Below, one piece after another: positions 42,677 through 52,267 of a DNA stretch of 64,000 nucleotides. This DNA is from Emticicia sp. C21 (GTDB lineage: Bacteria > Bacteroidota > Bacteroidia > Cytophagales > Spirosomataceae), in assembly GCF_003418935.1 (NCBI RefSeq), contig NZ_QVMT01000012.1, positions 150,470-214,469 on the forward strand, in the 5' to 3' direction. The translations under genes and the position numbers were made by a program. Position 1 is the stretch's first letter. Each line of letters begins with the position of its first letter. The notes beneath the pieces were generated by a model, which did no database searches, was not told the origin of the DNA, and saw only the letters and a list, made by a program, of their open reading frames with translations.

Positions 42677-45307
42677 ATGATAAGCAAGACCTACAATCCG
42701 AAAGAAATCGAAGACAAGTGGTATCAGTATTGGACTGATAACAAGTATTTTAAGTCGACACCGAATCCTGACAAAGAGCCTTATTGCATCGTGATTCCAC
42801 CGCCTAACGTCACAGGCGTCTTACATATGGGACACATGCTGAACAATACTATACAAGACGTATTGACCCGTAAGGCCAGAATGGAAGGGAAAGAAGCGTT
42901 ATGGGTGCCAGGTACTGACCATGCTTCAATTGCTACGGAGGCCAAGGTAGTTGCTATGCTGAAAGAAAAGGGAATCAATAAAAGTGACCTTTCTCGCGAA
43001 GAGTTTTTAAAATACTGCTGGGAGTGGACAGAGAAATATGGTGGAATCATTCTTCAACAATTACGCAAGTTAGGTGCGTCTTGTGATTGGGACCGTACCC
43101 GCTTTACGATGGAGCCTAATCTTTACGATGCCGTAATTGAGGTTTTTGTTGATTTATATAATAAAGGTGAGATTTACCGCGGTTACAGAATGGTAAACTG
43201 GGATCCTCAGGCCAAAACTACAGTTTCGGATGAGGAAGTTATCATGAAAGATATTCAGCAGAAGTTGGTATATATCCGTTATGATGGCGATGAAGGAAGT
43301 GTAACCATTGCAACCGTTCGCCCTGAAACTATCATGGCAGACTCAGCGATTTGCGTGAACCCTGCTGATGAGCGCTATCAGGATTTAATTGGTAAAACGG
43401 TAAGAATCCCGCTTATCAATCGTGAGGTAAAGATTATTGCGGATGAGTATGTAACGGTAGATTTTGGTACAGGTGCTTTAAAAGTAACTCCTGCTCACGA
43501 CCAGAACGACTACGCTTTGGGTCAAAAGCATGGCTTGGCTGTAATTGATATTCTGACAGATGATGGAAAACTGAATGAAAAGGCCCAGATTCTGGTAGGA
43601 GAAGACCGTTTTGTGGCTCGCAAGAAAATCATCAAAATGCTTGAAGAATCAGGCAATCTGGTAAAAGTTGAAGATTATAAATCGAATGTTGGTACATCAG
43701 AGCGTACAGGTGTGGTAATTGAGCCTAAAGTATCATTGCAATGGTTCCTGAAAATGAAAGATTTATCGGAGCCTGCTTTGAAAAATGTAATGGATGATAC
43801 CATTCAGTTTATTCCTCCGAAATTTAAGAATACCTACAAGTATTGGATGGAGAATGTAAGAGACTGGTGTATCAGTCGCCAGTTGTGGTGGGGACATCGT
43901 ATTCCGGCTTATTATATGCCAGATGGTACCTGCATTGTGGCAGCTAGTAAAAAAGAAGCATTAAAGATAGCCCGCAATAAATACCAACTCTTTGCACTAA
44001 GCGAGCATGATCTGACACAAGATGAAGACGTACTGGATACCTGGTTTAGCTCATGGCTATGGCCGATGTCGGTTTTTGATGCTTTCAAAAATCCTGATAA
44101 TGAAGATATCAAGTATTATTATCCTACTAATGATCTGGTAACTGCACCAGAGATTTTGTTCTTTTGGGTAGCACGTATGATTATTGCCGGATATGAGTAT
44201 AAAGGTACTTATCCATTCAAAAACGTATATTTGACGGGTATTGTAAGGGATAAGCAAGGTCGTAAGATGTCAAAATCTTTGGGTAATTCACCAGACCCGT
44301 TAGAATTGATTGGACAATACGGTGCTGATAGTGTTCGTACAGGTATGTTATTCAGTTCACCTGCCGGAAACGATTTATTGTATGATGAAAAACTAATTGA
44401 GCAAGGTAGAAATTTTAATAATAAAATCTGGAATGCATTCAGATTGGTAGAAGGTTGGGAGGTTTCAGAAACTACAACCCAGAATCCGGCTTCTGCCAAG
44501 GCGGTACAATGGTTTCAATCGAAATTCAATAAGGTATTGGCTGAAACGCTTGACCATTACAGCAAGTTCAGAATGTCAGATGCCCTGATGAGTACTTATA
44601 ATCTTATCTGGGACGATTTCTGCTCTCAATATCTCGAGATGATTAAGCCAGCCTATGTAGAGGGTAAAAGCTTACCTATAGACAAGCAAACATATGAGGC
44701 TACGCTCGAAATATTTGATGCATTAATGCGGTTGGCTCACCCTTGGATGCCGTTTATTACAGAAGAAATCTGGCAGAATATCAAGATCAGAGAAGCCAAC
44801 GATTCTATCTGTATCGCACCATTCCCAACGGTAGGAGCGATTGATGAAGAGATTTTAGGTGATTTTGAGATTTTATCTGAAATTATATCTAATGTTCGGA
44901 ATACACGCAATGCCAAGCAGATTTCACCTAAAGAAGCTTTGCCATTATCTATCAAAACAGCTGATAAGGCACGCTATGAGGCATTAGCAGGTTTGATTCA
45001 GAAGTTAGCCAATATCTCAGGCATTCAATATGTAGAGGATAAGGCCGAAGGGATAAGTTTTGTGATTAAAGGTGATGAATTTACAATTGATTTAGGGTCT
45101 AATATTGATGTAGAAACCGAAAAAGCGAACCTTCAAAAGGAATTAGAATATACTTTGGGTTTCAAAAAATCAACCGAATCGAAATTGGCTAATGAGCGTT
45201 TTGTACAAAACGCCAAGCCTGAAATCATAGAAAAAGAACGCCAGAAATTAGCCGATGCCGATGCCAAAATCAAGGCTTTGGAAGAAGCGCTGGCGAAATT
45301 GGGGTAA
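42677..45307 (+). CDS. valS: Valine--tRNA ligase
   Basis: This 876-residue class I aminoacyl-tRNA synthetase charges tRNA-Val. Visible motifs are the HIGH-type HMGH at about residues 50-53 in PPPNVTGVLHMGHMLN, the KMSKS loop in GRKMSKSLGNSPDP near 530, and the editing domain block TVRPETIMADSAICVNP. The typical ValS C-terminal coiled coil is present (VETEKANLQKELEYTLGFKKSTESKLANERFV). Its length fits the bacterial family (about 880-950). It is monocistronic between two terminators. Confidence 0.98.
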   Translation: MISKTYNPKEIEDKWYQYWTDNKYFKSTPNPDKEPYCIVIPPPNVTGVLHMGHMLNNTIQDVLTRKARMEGKEALWVPGTDHASIATEAKVVAMLKEKGINKSDLSREEFLKYCWEWTEKYGGIILQQLRKLGASCDWDRTRFTMEPNLYDAVIEVFVDLYNKGEIYRGYRMVNWDPQAKTTVSDEEVIMKDIQQKLVYIRYDGDEGSVTIATVRPETIMADSAICVNPADERYQDLIGKTVRIPLINREVKIIADEYVTVDFGTGALKVTPAHDQNDYALGQKHGLAVIDILTDDGKLNEKAQILVGEDRFVARKKIIKMLEESGNLVKVEDYKSNVGTSERTGVVIEPKVSLQWFLKMKDLSEPALKNVMDDTIQFIPPKFKNTYKYWMENVRDWCISRQLWWGHRIPAYYMPDGTCIVAASKKEALKIARNKYQLFALSEHDLTQDEDVLDTWFSSWLWPMSVFDAFKNPDNEDIKYYYPTNDLVTAPEILFFWVARMIIAGYEYKGTYPFKNVYLTGIVRDKQGRKMSKSLGNSPDPLELIGQYGADSVRTGMLFSSPAGNDLLYDEKLIEQGRNFNNKIWNAFRLVEGWEVSETTTQNPASAKAVQWFQSKFNKVLAETLDHYSKFRMSDALMSTYNLIWDDFCSQYLEMIKPAYVEGKSLPIDKQTYEATLEIFDALMRLAHPWMPFITEEIWQNIKIREANDSICIAPFPTVGAIDEEILGDFEILSEIISNVRNTRNAKQISPKEALPLSIKTADKARYEALAGLIQKLANISGIQYVEDKAEGISFVIKGDEFTIDLGSNIDVETEKANLQKELEYTLGFKKSTESKLANERFVQNAKPEIIEKERQKLADADAKIKALEEALAKLG

Positions 45308-45329
45308 TCGAAAATAATACCTGATTAGG

Positions 45330-45385
45330 AAGGTAAATAGTTGCGATAATATTTTTAATATTGCCGAAACTATTTACCTTTTTTG
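45330..45385 (+). terminator. Intrinsic terminator of valS
   Basis: A perfect 13-bp stem (AAGGTAAATAGTT at 45330-45342 with AACTATTTACCTT at 45368-45380) is followed by T residues. It lies between valS and the long Ig-like gene. Confidence 0.9.
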
Positions 45386-45434
45386 TATTATGAACGCTGT
45401 GTTCTATTTAAGAATATCTACTCTAGTCAGACTA

Positions 45435-48400
45435 ATGAAAATCACTGCCTTTTTACTGCTGCTATTTTTTAATTCGTTTATCGCTTTTTCCCAGGAGAAC
45501 ACTTGCAAGCTCAGGTTTAGACTTGGAACTAGTTTGTCATTTTGGAGTGATGATAATACGATTGAAGGCTCTATATGTAAAGGAGGACGCTTGCGGATAA
45601 CATGTGAGTTAATTCAGAATGGGTTATATGTCTGGAAGAAAAACGGAGAAATTATTCCAAATGAGAATAAAGAATTTATTTATACTTCTGAAGCAGGTGT
45701 TTATACTGCTGAAGTTCAGACAACTGGCTGTAAATATGTGTCGCCTAAAATTACTTGTAAAATCCATGATCAATTAGAAAGTTTCGGAATCACAGTTTAT
45801 AATGTACTAAGTTATCCTAAACAGAATGAATATGTGATATGTGACAAGGGAGAAACATTTGCCCCAGATCTTAATGCTATATTTTATGGAGAAGTACTAT
45901 ATCAATGGCAAAAAGATGGAGTAGACATAGAAGGTGCTACCAATAAATCCTTCCGTATAAAAGAATCAGGAATTTATAATGTCAGAGCTCTGCAAGGTGA
46001 GTGTAGATCTAACTCGAAACCAGTTAAAGTTACTATAGCAGATAAAAAAGTGGCGAGCCCGATGCAATTCTCTCAGGGTTATTTTTTCTATTTTAAGCCA
46101 AATGATACCTTAAACCTTTGCGAAAATACCAATATAAGACTGTCGGGATTTAATAATTTCGGAGAGTATAAGTGGTATAAAAATAATGAGCCTGTAAAAA
46201 CTGATGGAAAACGTGTAATTGATATTTCTGAATCTGGTACTTATTATTATGAAACTAATATGCCCGGAGGTTGTGCAACTTCGTCCGACAGAATAGTGGT
46301 GAATTTTAACAAACCTACTTATAAGCCTTTAATACAATTAAGTAATGCCATATTAGGCTGCAATTCGCAGTACCTGACTCTATTAAATAATGCTTTCTTC
46401 TATAATCTCCTCACCAACTCTGATGCGCCGTTTACTCATTCGTGGTCTGGCAGTGATGGTAGTAAGCAATCTGGGTGGAGCGTTCCTATTAACTCCTCTG
46501 GAAGCACTACCTATAGTGTAACCAGTACCATAGGTAATTGTATAATAAACTCAGGTTCATTTACTTATGATATTGATTCGGGTAAAGGCTATCGCCTGGA
46601 GAATCCCTTACTTGAAAACGGGAAAATTAACATGTGTGGTGGCAATCAGCCAGTCTTAAGACTGCCGGGCAATATCACTTCAAACTATACTATTCAATGG
46701 TATAAGGATAATTTACCTATCGCATCAAACCCCCAATTTCTGGTAGCCAGAGAAAGCGGTAAGTATCATGCAATATATACACCGGCCAATACAGGGTGCA
46801 AAAAATATACAGATACAGTTGAAGTAATAATGACGAAAGTGCCTGCTAATCTAATTACTCAACAAATAATTAATTGTGATGATAAACTTTTAGTGGAAAA
46901 AGAAGACGGTATTGGATACGCCTGGAAAATGGACGGCAAATTGATAAATGGTGCCAATTCTCATGAATTATTCCCGGCATCATCAGGTAATTATTCACTT
47001 GTCTCCAATAATGGTTATTGTTCTTACGAGTCTAATAAAATTTTTATCGAAATAAAGGGTAAATCTCGTCTGGCGGAAAAGAATATTTATTGTGAAAATG
47101 ACACACTGAAACTGAAAGCACCGGAAGGGAATTCTTACTTATGGCAAGGACCAAATAATTTTTCGTCTCAATTACAAAATCCTCAGATAAACAATATTAA
47201 TGATAAGAACTCCGGATTTTATAGATTAATGGTCTCTACCATAGGTTGTACATATAAAGATAGTGTATTCATAACGGTAAATGAAAAACCTGAAATTTCA
47301 ATTGAAAGGGCAGATGAGTATTGTTTAGGAAAAAATATTACAATGATTGCCAGAGTTTACAACGGATATAGTTATTGGTTAGATCCGAAAGGAAATGTAG
47401 ATAAATCTCCTGTTTTAACTATTAAAAATGCAACCAGAGCTCATAATGGTGTTTACACAGCTACTGCCTTAACGTATAACACTGGTTGTGCAACAATCAT
47501 AAGCACGGAAATTAAATTGAATGAAGGTATTTGCAAGTCAATAGATTTATTTCAACCTATAAAAAATCTATGTGCCAATGCTGAAAATGAATTAGTGTTT
47601 AATCTAGACGGGCCGTTTTCGCCGGATGAAAAGTTTAATTTGTACTACATTAATTCTTTAGGAGAGAAAACTTTTCTAGCTAATGCTAATAAAAGCCCTC
47701 TCAAGTTTAAGGCAATTAATCCCTTGCCTGATAAACTCATAATTGAAAGCTCTGTAAGCAAAGTTCGTTCAAATATTATCGCAGTTCGTTATGATGTAAT
47801 CTCTTATCATATTAGCCGCGACTTTACACAAGTCTGTACTGGATTTAGCGTACCACTAAGATTAGACTCCATTACCTACAGATTTGATAAAATTCAGTGG
47901 TTGAAAAATAATCTAGCTATTGCTGGAGCGAATGGTTACTCTTATAATGCAACTGAGTCGGGTAATTATTGGGTAAGAGTAGAAAGAAATGGTTGTAAAT
48001 CTCTCGATAGCGATAGTTCAAGTCACAGAGTTGCAGTAAAAATTGGTGAGATTTCAAAGCCATATATCGGTACTTATTATGCCACTGCCAATGTTTGCAA
48101 TGGTTATTCTGTACCGTTAGATATGAATTGGTATAGAATAATTAATAAAAAATATCAGTGGCAATTAAATGATGTTGATATCCCGAATGCAGTTGATAGT
48201 TTTTACTTAGCAAAGCAGGCGGGAGACTATTCCCTTAAAGTCACCCAGGGTACATGTGAAGCTATTTCGTCAAAAGTCAGAGTTACACTTAATATGTTGT
48301 CGGCGCCGATCATTAGTTCATCCCCTTACGGTGCAAATCAAAATGGGGTTACTGAAATTTGTGATGGTAGTGAAGTAACACTTTCCTCAGCTACTTACCT

Positions 48401-50138
48401 AGACTATAACTTTAAGTGGAACGATTGGACACCAAAACCTATTGAGGGAGTAAGATTTCAGTGGCAAAAAGATAACATAGATATCCCATCAGCCAATAAT
48501 TTTGAATACAAAACTAAGGAAGAAGGCACTTACCGATTAAAAGTTTTTCAGGGAGATTGTATGGCCATATCTGCAACCATTGTTATTAAAAAAGGAAAGC
48601 CTAAGGGACTAAACCTATACGAATCATGGGGAGGAGATTGTATTGGAGAAAAAAAATCAATAAGTGTTAGTATAAATAGTGGTATAACTAGTGTTTTAGG
48701 GTGTAGTATTTTTAAAGATAATAAATTCTTTAAAGAGACTATTACGAATGAATATTTTACAATTGAAGAATCAGGAAACTACCATGCAACAATAGAATTT
48801 AAGATACCTAACTCTGCTGCCACTTGTGTGCTTTATTCTGATACGCTGAAAATAGCATTTAAAGATAAAATTATTAATTATAATCTGGCATATAATTCAA
48901 GCATGACTACTTGTCTGGATAGCATACCTATAACAGGAATGCCGCTTGATAAGCTTTATAACCCAAAGTATCAATGGAAATTTAATGGACAGGTTATCCC
49001 CAACGATACCACTTATATACTAATGGCTAAGCAATCCGGAGTGTACCAGCTAGAAACCAAAAGTAGTTTAGGATGTGTATATGAATCAAATCCTGTAAAA
49101 GTAGAATTTAATAAATTGGAGATAGCAATTGATAAGCCCGATTGCGTCTGTTACAATAAGTTACCTTATTTATACCCCAGAATTAAAAGTATTGACTCTT
49201 ACTATACCATAGATAATACCTATGTAACTAAAACACTTGGATATGAATGGCAATTTGAGGGTGTAAATATTGGAAGCTACTATGGGCAAGGAGTTACAAA
49301 ATCAGGTAGCTATACATTGATAGTAAAACAAGGTACTTGTAATGCCAAGGCAACAGTTAATATTGAGATTATAGAAATACCCCAAAACCTAATCCCTAAT
49401 CAAGATAGTTTATTTCTATGTCCAAAAGGCAGTGTTACTTTTAGTGCCCAACAAGGTAATTTTACTTATACCTGGTTAAAAAACAATCAGCTTTTCGATA
49501 ATAATCAGACACAAACGATTAAAACCGCTTCCGAAGGAACTTATAAGGTTTGGATAGAAAAAGAAATATGCGGAGTAATGAGTAACTCCATCGCGGTGAA
49601 AGAAAAAATAATTCTCCCTACAGCTGCTATTAGGGGCAATAAAGAACTCATAAACGGAGATTCAGCCAAAATAAAGGTTGATTTTACTTCTTTACCGCCC
49701 TGGACAATTAAATTGACCAATAATCAGGAATTTACAGCGCATAACACCCCTTTTGAATTTGCAGTAAGACCTTTGCAGACAACTGTCTACGAATTAGCGT
49801 CTGTCAAAAATGATTGTGGTGTCGGTACAGTAAGCGGCAAAGCTGAAATAAGGATTAATATTTTAGGTAACGAGGAGTTAGCCGGAGCAAAAATTAAATT
49901 GTTCCCTGTACCAACACAGGGTATTTGCCAATTGTCAGTCGAAACGGTTATACCTGAGAAATTAAGTTTTCAATTGCACAATGTTGAGGGTAAAATGATA
50001 ATGAAATCAGAAGAGACTACTATAGGTAATATGTTTAGCGAAACAATTAATCTGGAGTCATTACCTGCTGGTATTTATTTGCTAAAGATTAAAGTGGGTA
50101 ATAAGATTGTAAATCGGAAGATTGTTAAAGGGAATTAA
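45435..50138 (+). CDS. Giant Ig-like repeat protein with T9SS sorting domain
   Basis: This secreted protein is 1567 residues long from the ATG at 45435, which opens a signal peptide (MKITAFLLLLFFNSFIAFSQ). The earlier ATG at 45390 would bury it. The body holds at least eleven Ig-like modules, each with a W-x-[KL]-[DN]-[GN]-type strand: WKKNGEIIPN, WQKDGVDIEGA, WYKNNEPVKTDG, WYKDNLPIASN, WKMDGKLINGA, WLKNNLAIAGA, WQLNDVDIPNA, WQKDNIDIPSA, WKFNGQVIPND, WQFEGVNIGSY and WLKNNQLFDNN. Each is followed by a G-x-Y strand and often a Cys. The last 80 residues (IKLFPVPTQGICQLSVE ... LPAGIYLLKI ... NRKIVKGN) are a type A T9SS C-terminal sorting domain. It should be secreted and surface-anchored, perhaps as an adhesin. 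Confidence 0.88.
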   Translation: MKITAFLLLLFFNSFIAFSQENTCKLRFRLGTSLSFWSDDNTIEGSICKGGRLRITCELIQNGLYVWKKNGEIIPNENKEFIYTSEAGVYTAEVQTTGCKYVSPKITCKIHDQLESFGITVYNVLSYPKQNEYVICDKGETFAPDLNAIFYGEVLYQWQKDGVDIEGATNKSFRIKESGIYNVRALQGECRSNSKPVKVTIADKKVASPMQFSQGYFFYFKPNDTLNLCENTNIRLSGFNNFGEYKWYKNNEPVKTDGKRVIDISESGTYYYETNMPGGCATSSDRIVVNFNKPTYKPLIQLSNAILGCNSQYLTLLNNAFFYNLLTNSDAPFTHSWSGSDGSKQSGWSVPINSSGSTTYSVTSTIGNCIINSGSFTYDIDSGKGYRLENPLLENGKINMCGGNQPVLRLPGNITSNYTIQWYKDNLPIASNPQFLVARESGKYHAIYTPANTGCKKYTDTVEVIMTKVPANLITQQIINCDDKLLVEKEDGIGYAWKMDGKLINGANSHELFPASSGNYSLVSNNGYCSYESNKIFIEIKGKSRLAEKNIYCENDTLKLKAPEGNSYLWQGPNNFSSQLQNPQINNINDKNSGFYRLMVSTIGCTYKDSVFITVNEKPEISIERADEYCLGKNITMIARVYNGYSYWLDPKGNVDKSPVLTIKNATRAHNGVYTATALTYNTGCATIISTEIKLNEGICKSIDLFQPIKNLCANAENELVFNLDGPFSPDEKFNLYYINSLGEKTFLANANKSPLKFKAINPLPDKLIIESSVSKVRSNIIAVRYDVISYHISRDFTQVCTGFSVPLRLDSITYRFDKIQWLKNNLAIAGANGYSYNATESGNYWVRVERNGCKSLDSDSSSHRVAVKIGEISKPYIGTYYATANVCNGYSVPLDMNWYRIINKKYQWQLNDVDIPNAVDSFYLAKQAGDYSLKVTQGTCEAISSKVRVTLNMLSAPIISSSPYGANQNGVTEICDGSEVTLSSATYLDYNFKWNDWTPKPIEGVRFQWQKDNIDIPSANNFEYKTKEEGTYRLKVFQGDCMAISATIVIKKGKPKGLNLYESWGGDCIGEKKSISVSINSGITSVLGCSIFKDNKFFKETITNEYFTIEESGNYHATIEFKIPNSAATCVLYSDTLKIAFKDKIINYNLAYNSSMTTCLDSIPITGMPLDKLYNPKYQWKFNGQVIPNDTTYILMAKQSGVYQLETKSSLGCVYESNPVKVEFNKLEIAIDKPDCVCYNKLPYLYPRIKSIDSYYTIDNTYVTKTLGYEWQFEGVNIGSYYGQGVTKSGSYTLIVKQGTCNAKATVNIEIIEIPQNLIPNQDSLFLCPKGSVTFSAQQGNFTYTWLKNNQLFDNNQTQTIKTASEGTYKVWIEKEICGVMSNSIAVKEKIILPTAAIRGNKELINGDSAKIKVDFTSLPPWTIKLTNNQEFTAHNTPFEFAVRPLQTTVYELASVKNDCGVGTVSGKAEIRINILGNEELAGAKIKLFPVPTQGICQLSVETVIPEKLSFQLHNVEGKMIMKSEETTIGNMFSETINLESLPAGIYLLKIKVGNKIVNRKIVKGN

Positions 50139-50152
50139 GGTTAGCTTATAAC

Positions 50153-50188
50153 AAAACAGCCCAATAGTTCGCGCTATTGGGCTGTTTT
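50153..50188. terminator. Bidirectional terminator
   Basis: A perfect 15-bp stem (50153-50167 with 50174-50188; core CAGCCCAATAG) and a 6-base loop has an A-run on the left and a T-run on the right. It serves the Ig-like gene and the convergent AAA+ gene. Confidence 0.93.
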
Positions 50189-50205
50189 ATTATCTAATAT
50201 TATTA

Positions 50206-51726
50206 TCAGAACCTCTTAAAATCATCATCCTCCTCGTCATCAAACTTCATTTTATTTGGGTCAAACATACTGTCGAGAAGGTCTTTAAATTGTAAACCAG
50301 TATCAAGTGCCTGTTTGCTGATTAATGAATATTCGGCTAAACCATGTAGCGCAAATTCCATCATGAATAACTTGTCGTTTTCGTTTAATCTTGGATGGAA
50401 GTTTTCAACCAATTCATCTAAACCATCAATGGTTTTCAGTCTTGCTTTATATTCGCGGTCTGTTAGGTCGTTTAAGAAATCAATTACATTGCCTTCGCCA
50501 AACCAGGTTGATACCTGTTGGAAGGGATTTTTTCCTGATTTCTTTTTCTTTAATGTCTCCGGGTTTGGAAAGTATTTCAAAAACTCCGTACGCATCGCTT
50601 TGCCAATCAGGCTTTGCGCTACATAAACAGGTCCTTCCACCTCACCTTCATACACTAACTCAATTTTCCCATTGATTGCTGCAATAGCTCCATAAATATC
50701 AGATACACGCGCATGAACATTTTTCTCACCATTAATTAATGAGCGTCTTTCGGCCGAACTTAAAAGATTTTCGTAAGCAGAAATCGTCATACGGGCTGAT
50801 ACCCCACTTTTTGCATCTACGTATTCACTTTGACGGGCTTCTACGGCTATTTGCTCTATCAGGTCTTTCAATATATCATTAACGGCAATTTTCTTTTGCT
50901 CATTTTTAATGATAGCTTCCTGCTCAGTAATCCTACGCCCTGTCTCAATTGATTTCGGATAGTGCGTCACAATCTGGCTATCAATACGGTCTTTTAGCGG
51001 GGTTACGATACTACCACGATTGGTATAATCTTCAGGGTTAGCGGTAAACACAAACTGAATATCCAACGGGATTCTCAGTTTAAATCCGCGAATCTGAATA
51101 TCCCCCTCTTGCAGAATATTGAATAAGGAAACCTGAATACGTGCCTGCAAATCAGGTAATTCGTTGATAACAAAAATACAACGGTGCGAACGCGGAATCA
51201 TACCAAAGTGAATTACACGTTCGTCAGAATACGGAAGTTTTAATGTAGCGGCCTTAATAGGGTCAACATCACCAATTAAATCAGCAATGGACACATCAGG
51301 TGTGGCTAGTTTCTCATTATAACGTTCGGCACGAGATAACCAGCTGACAGGTGTGTTATCACCTTTTTCAGTAATCAGGTCTTTAGCGAATCTTGAAAGT
51401 GGTTCTAAAGGATCATCATTTAGCTCTGAGCCCTCTACCACAGCCACATATTCATCCAGGAGATTTACCATCAAACGGGCAATGCGTGTTTTCGCTTGTC
51501 CACGAAGACCAAGTAAATTTATATGGTGCATAGATAAAATGGCTTTTTCTACATCCGGAATAACAGTGTCTTCATATCCCCAGATGCCCGGGAAAACCAC
51601 TTCTTTATTTTTGAGTTTTTCGATTAAGTTGTCTCGAAGTTCTTGTTTAATGGATTTCGGGCGATAGTTACTGGCTTTCAGTTCGCCCAAGGTTTTAATC
51701 TTTAATAAGTTTTTGTCGAATCCCAT
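50206..51726 (-). CDS. Mg-chelatase-like AAA+ ATPase
   Basis: This 506-residue cytosolic ATPase of the ChlI/BchI-like group has Walker A GLRGQAKT at residues 73-80 and RSHRCIFVINELPDLQARIQ, where the Walker B acidic pair reads N188-E189 instead of D-E. LFNILQEGDIQIRGF and FTANPEDYTNRGSIVTPLKDRI are the sensor and arginine-finger region. Related proteins act with a vWA-domain partner, often encoded next door, but none is adjacent here. It is not a tetrapyrrole-pathway gene by context, and its partner and substrate are unknown. The Asn change should be checked for effects on ATP hydrolysis. Confidence 0.85.
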   Translation of the reverse strand: MGFDKNLLKIKTLGELKASNYRPKSIKQELRDNLIEKLKNKEVVFPGIWGYEDTVIPDVEKAILSMHHINLLGLRGQAKTRIARLMVNLLDEYVAVVEGSELNDDPLEPLSRFAKDLITEKGDNTPVSWLSRAERYNEKLATPDVSIADLIGDVDPIKAATLKLPYSDERVIHFGMIPRSHRCIFVINELPDLQARIQVSLFNILQEGDIQIRGFKLRIPLDIQFVFTANPEDYTNRGSIVTPLKDRIDSQIVTHYPKSIETGRRITEQEAIIKNEQKKIAVNDILKDLIEQIAVEARQSEYVDAKSGVSARMTISAYENLLSSAERRSLINGEKNVHARVSDIYGAIAAINGKIELVYEGEVEGPVYVAQSLIGKAMRTEFLKYFPNPETLKKKKSGKNPFQQVSTWFGEGNVIDFLNDLTDREYKARLKTIDGLDELVENFHPRLNENDKLFMMEFALHGLAEYSLISKQALDTGLQFKDLLDSMFDPNKMKFDDEEDDDFKRF

Positions 51727-51932
51727 AATGCGTATGATGCTAATTTTCTTTAGTTTAAGCTATATTAGAAATCTGCCATAACCGTGCAAGGAGGTTGTCA
51801 GAATATGTTATTTACAAGACAAAATGAAACCTGCCCTGATAGAATAACGGATTTACAGAAGAAATGGTTTGTCTGGTTATTTCATTTCGGTAAAATATCT
51901 GATTTTAATAAAGAGAAACAGGAATAACAAAA

Positions 51933-51966
51933 AAGGTTCGATTCTAGATTAGTAGAACCGAACCTT
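51933..51966 (-). terminator. Intrinsic terminator of the 39-residue gene
   Basis: AAGGTTCG (51933-51940) pairs with CGAACCTT (51959-51966), with an inner TTCTA/TAGAA stem. On the minus strand the stem is followed by six T residues, so it ends the small gene at 51990-52109. Confidence 0.85.
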
Positions 51967-51989
51967 CTATAAAATACGTAAAGTTTATT

Positions 51990-52109
51990 TTAGCTGCATT
52001 GTCCTAAAATGACCCATAAAATAATGAAAACGATAATGGTGCCGAAGCAACCGCCACCTAATTTCTTTGCCCCATAGCCAGCTAATAATCCTCGCAGTAA
52101 ATTATTCAT
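51990..52109 (-). CDS. 39-residue glycine-rich membrane peptide
   Basis: The frame encodes MNNLLRGLLAGYGAKKLGGG followed by CFGTIIVFIILWVILGQCS. A glycine/lysine-rich start with AGYGAKKLGGG is followed by one hydrophobic helix. Similar tiny proteins are, from memory, frequent in Bacteroidota genomes but not characterised. Support comes from the typical composition and the dedicated terminator 24 bases downstream. It lies alone between the AAA+ gene and the Ldh-type gene. Its role is unknown. Confidence 0.7.
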   Translation of the reverse strand: MNNLLRGLLAGYGAKKLGGGCFGTIIVFIILWVILGQCS

Positions 52110-52267
52110 ATCTTTATCAATTTTGTGGTTTAAAATATCATGTATATACGATAGAAAAAATCAGTCCTCTAAACAGATTGCCGGAGACTGGGGCATTACT
52201 TCCACAAATTATTTCATCAAAAACAAAAGGGATTTTTTTGTGGAAAAAATTCCCGAATCAAAATTGA

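Noticed and set aside
51935..51966. GGTTCGATTCTAG looked like a tRNA T-arm
   Set aside because: No acceptor, D or anticodon arms surround it. The sequence folds as a terminator hairpin with a T-tract on the minus strand.
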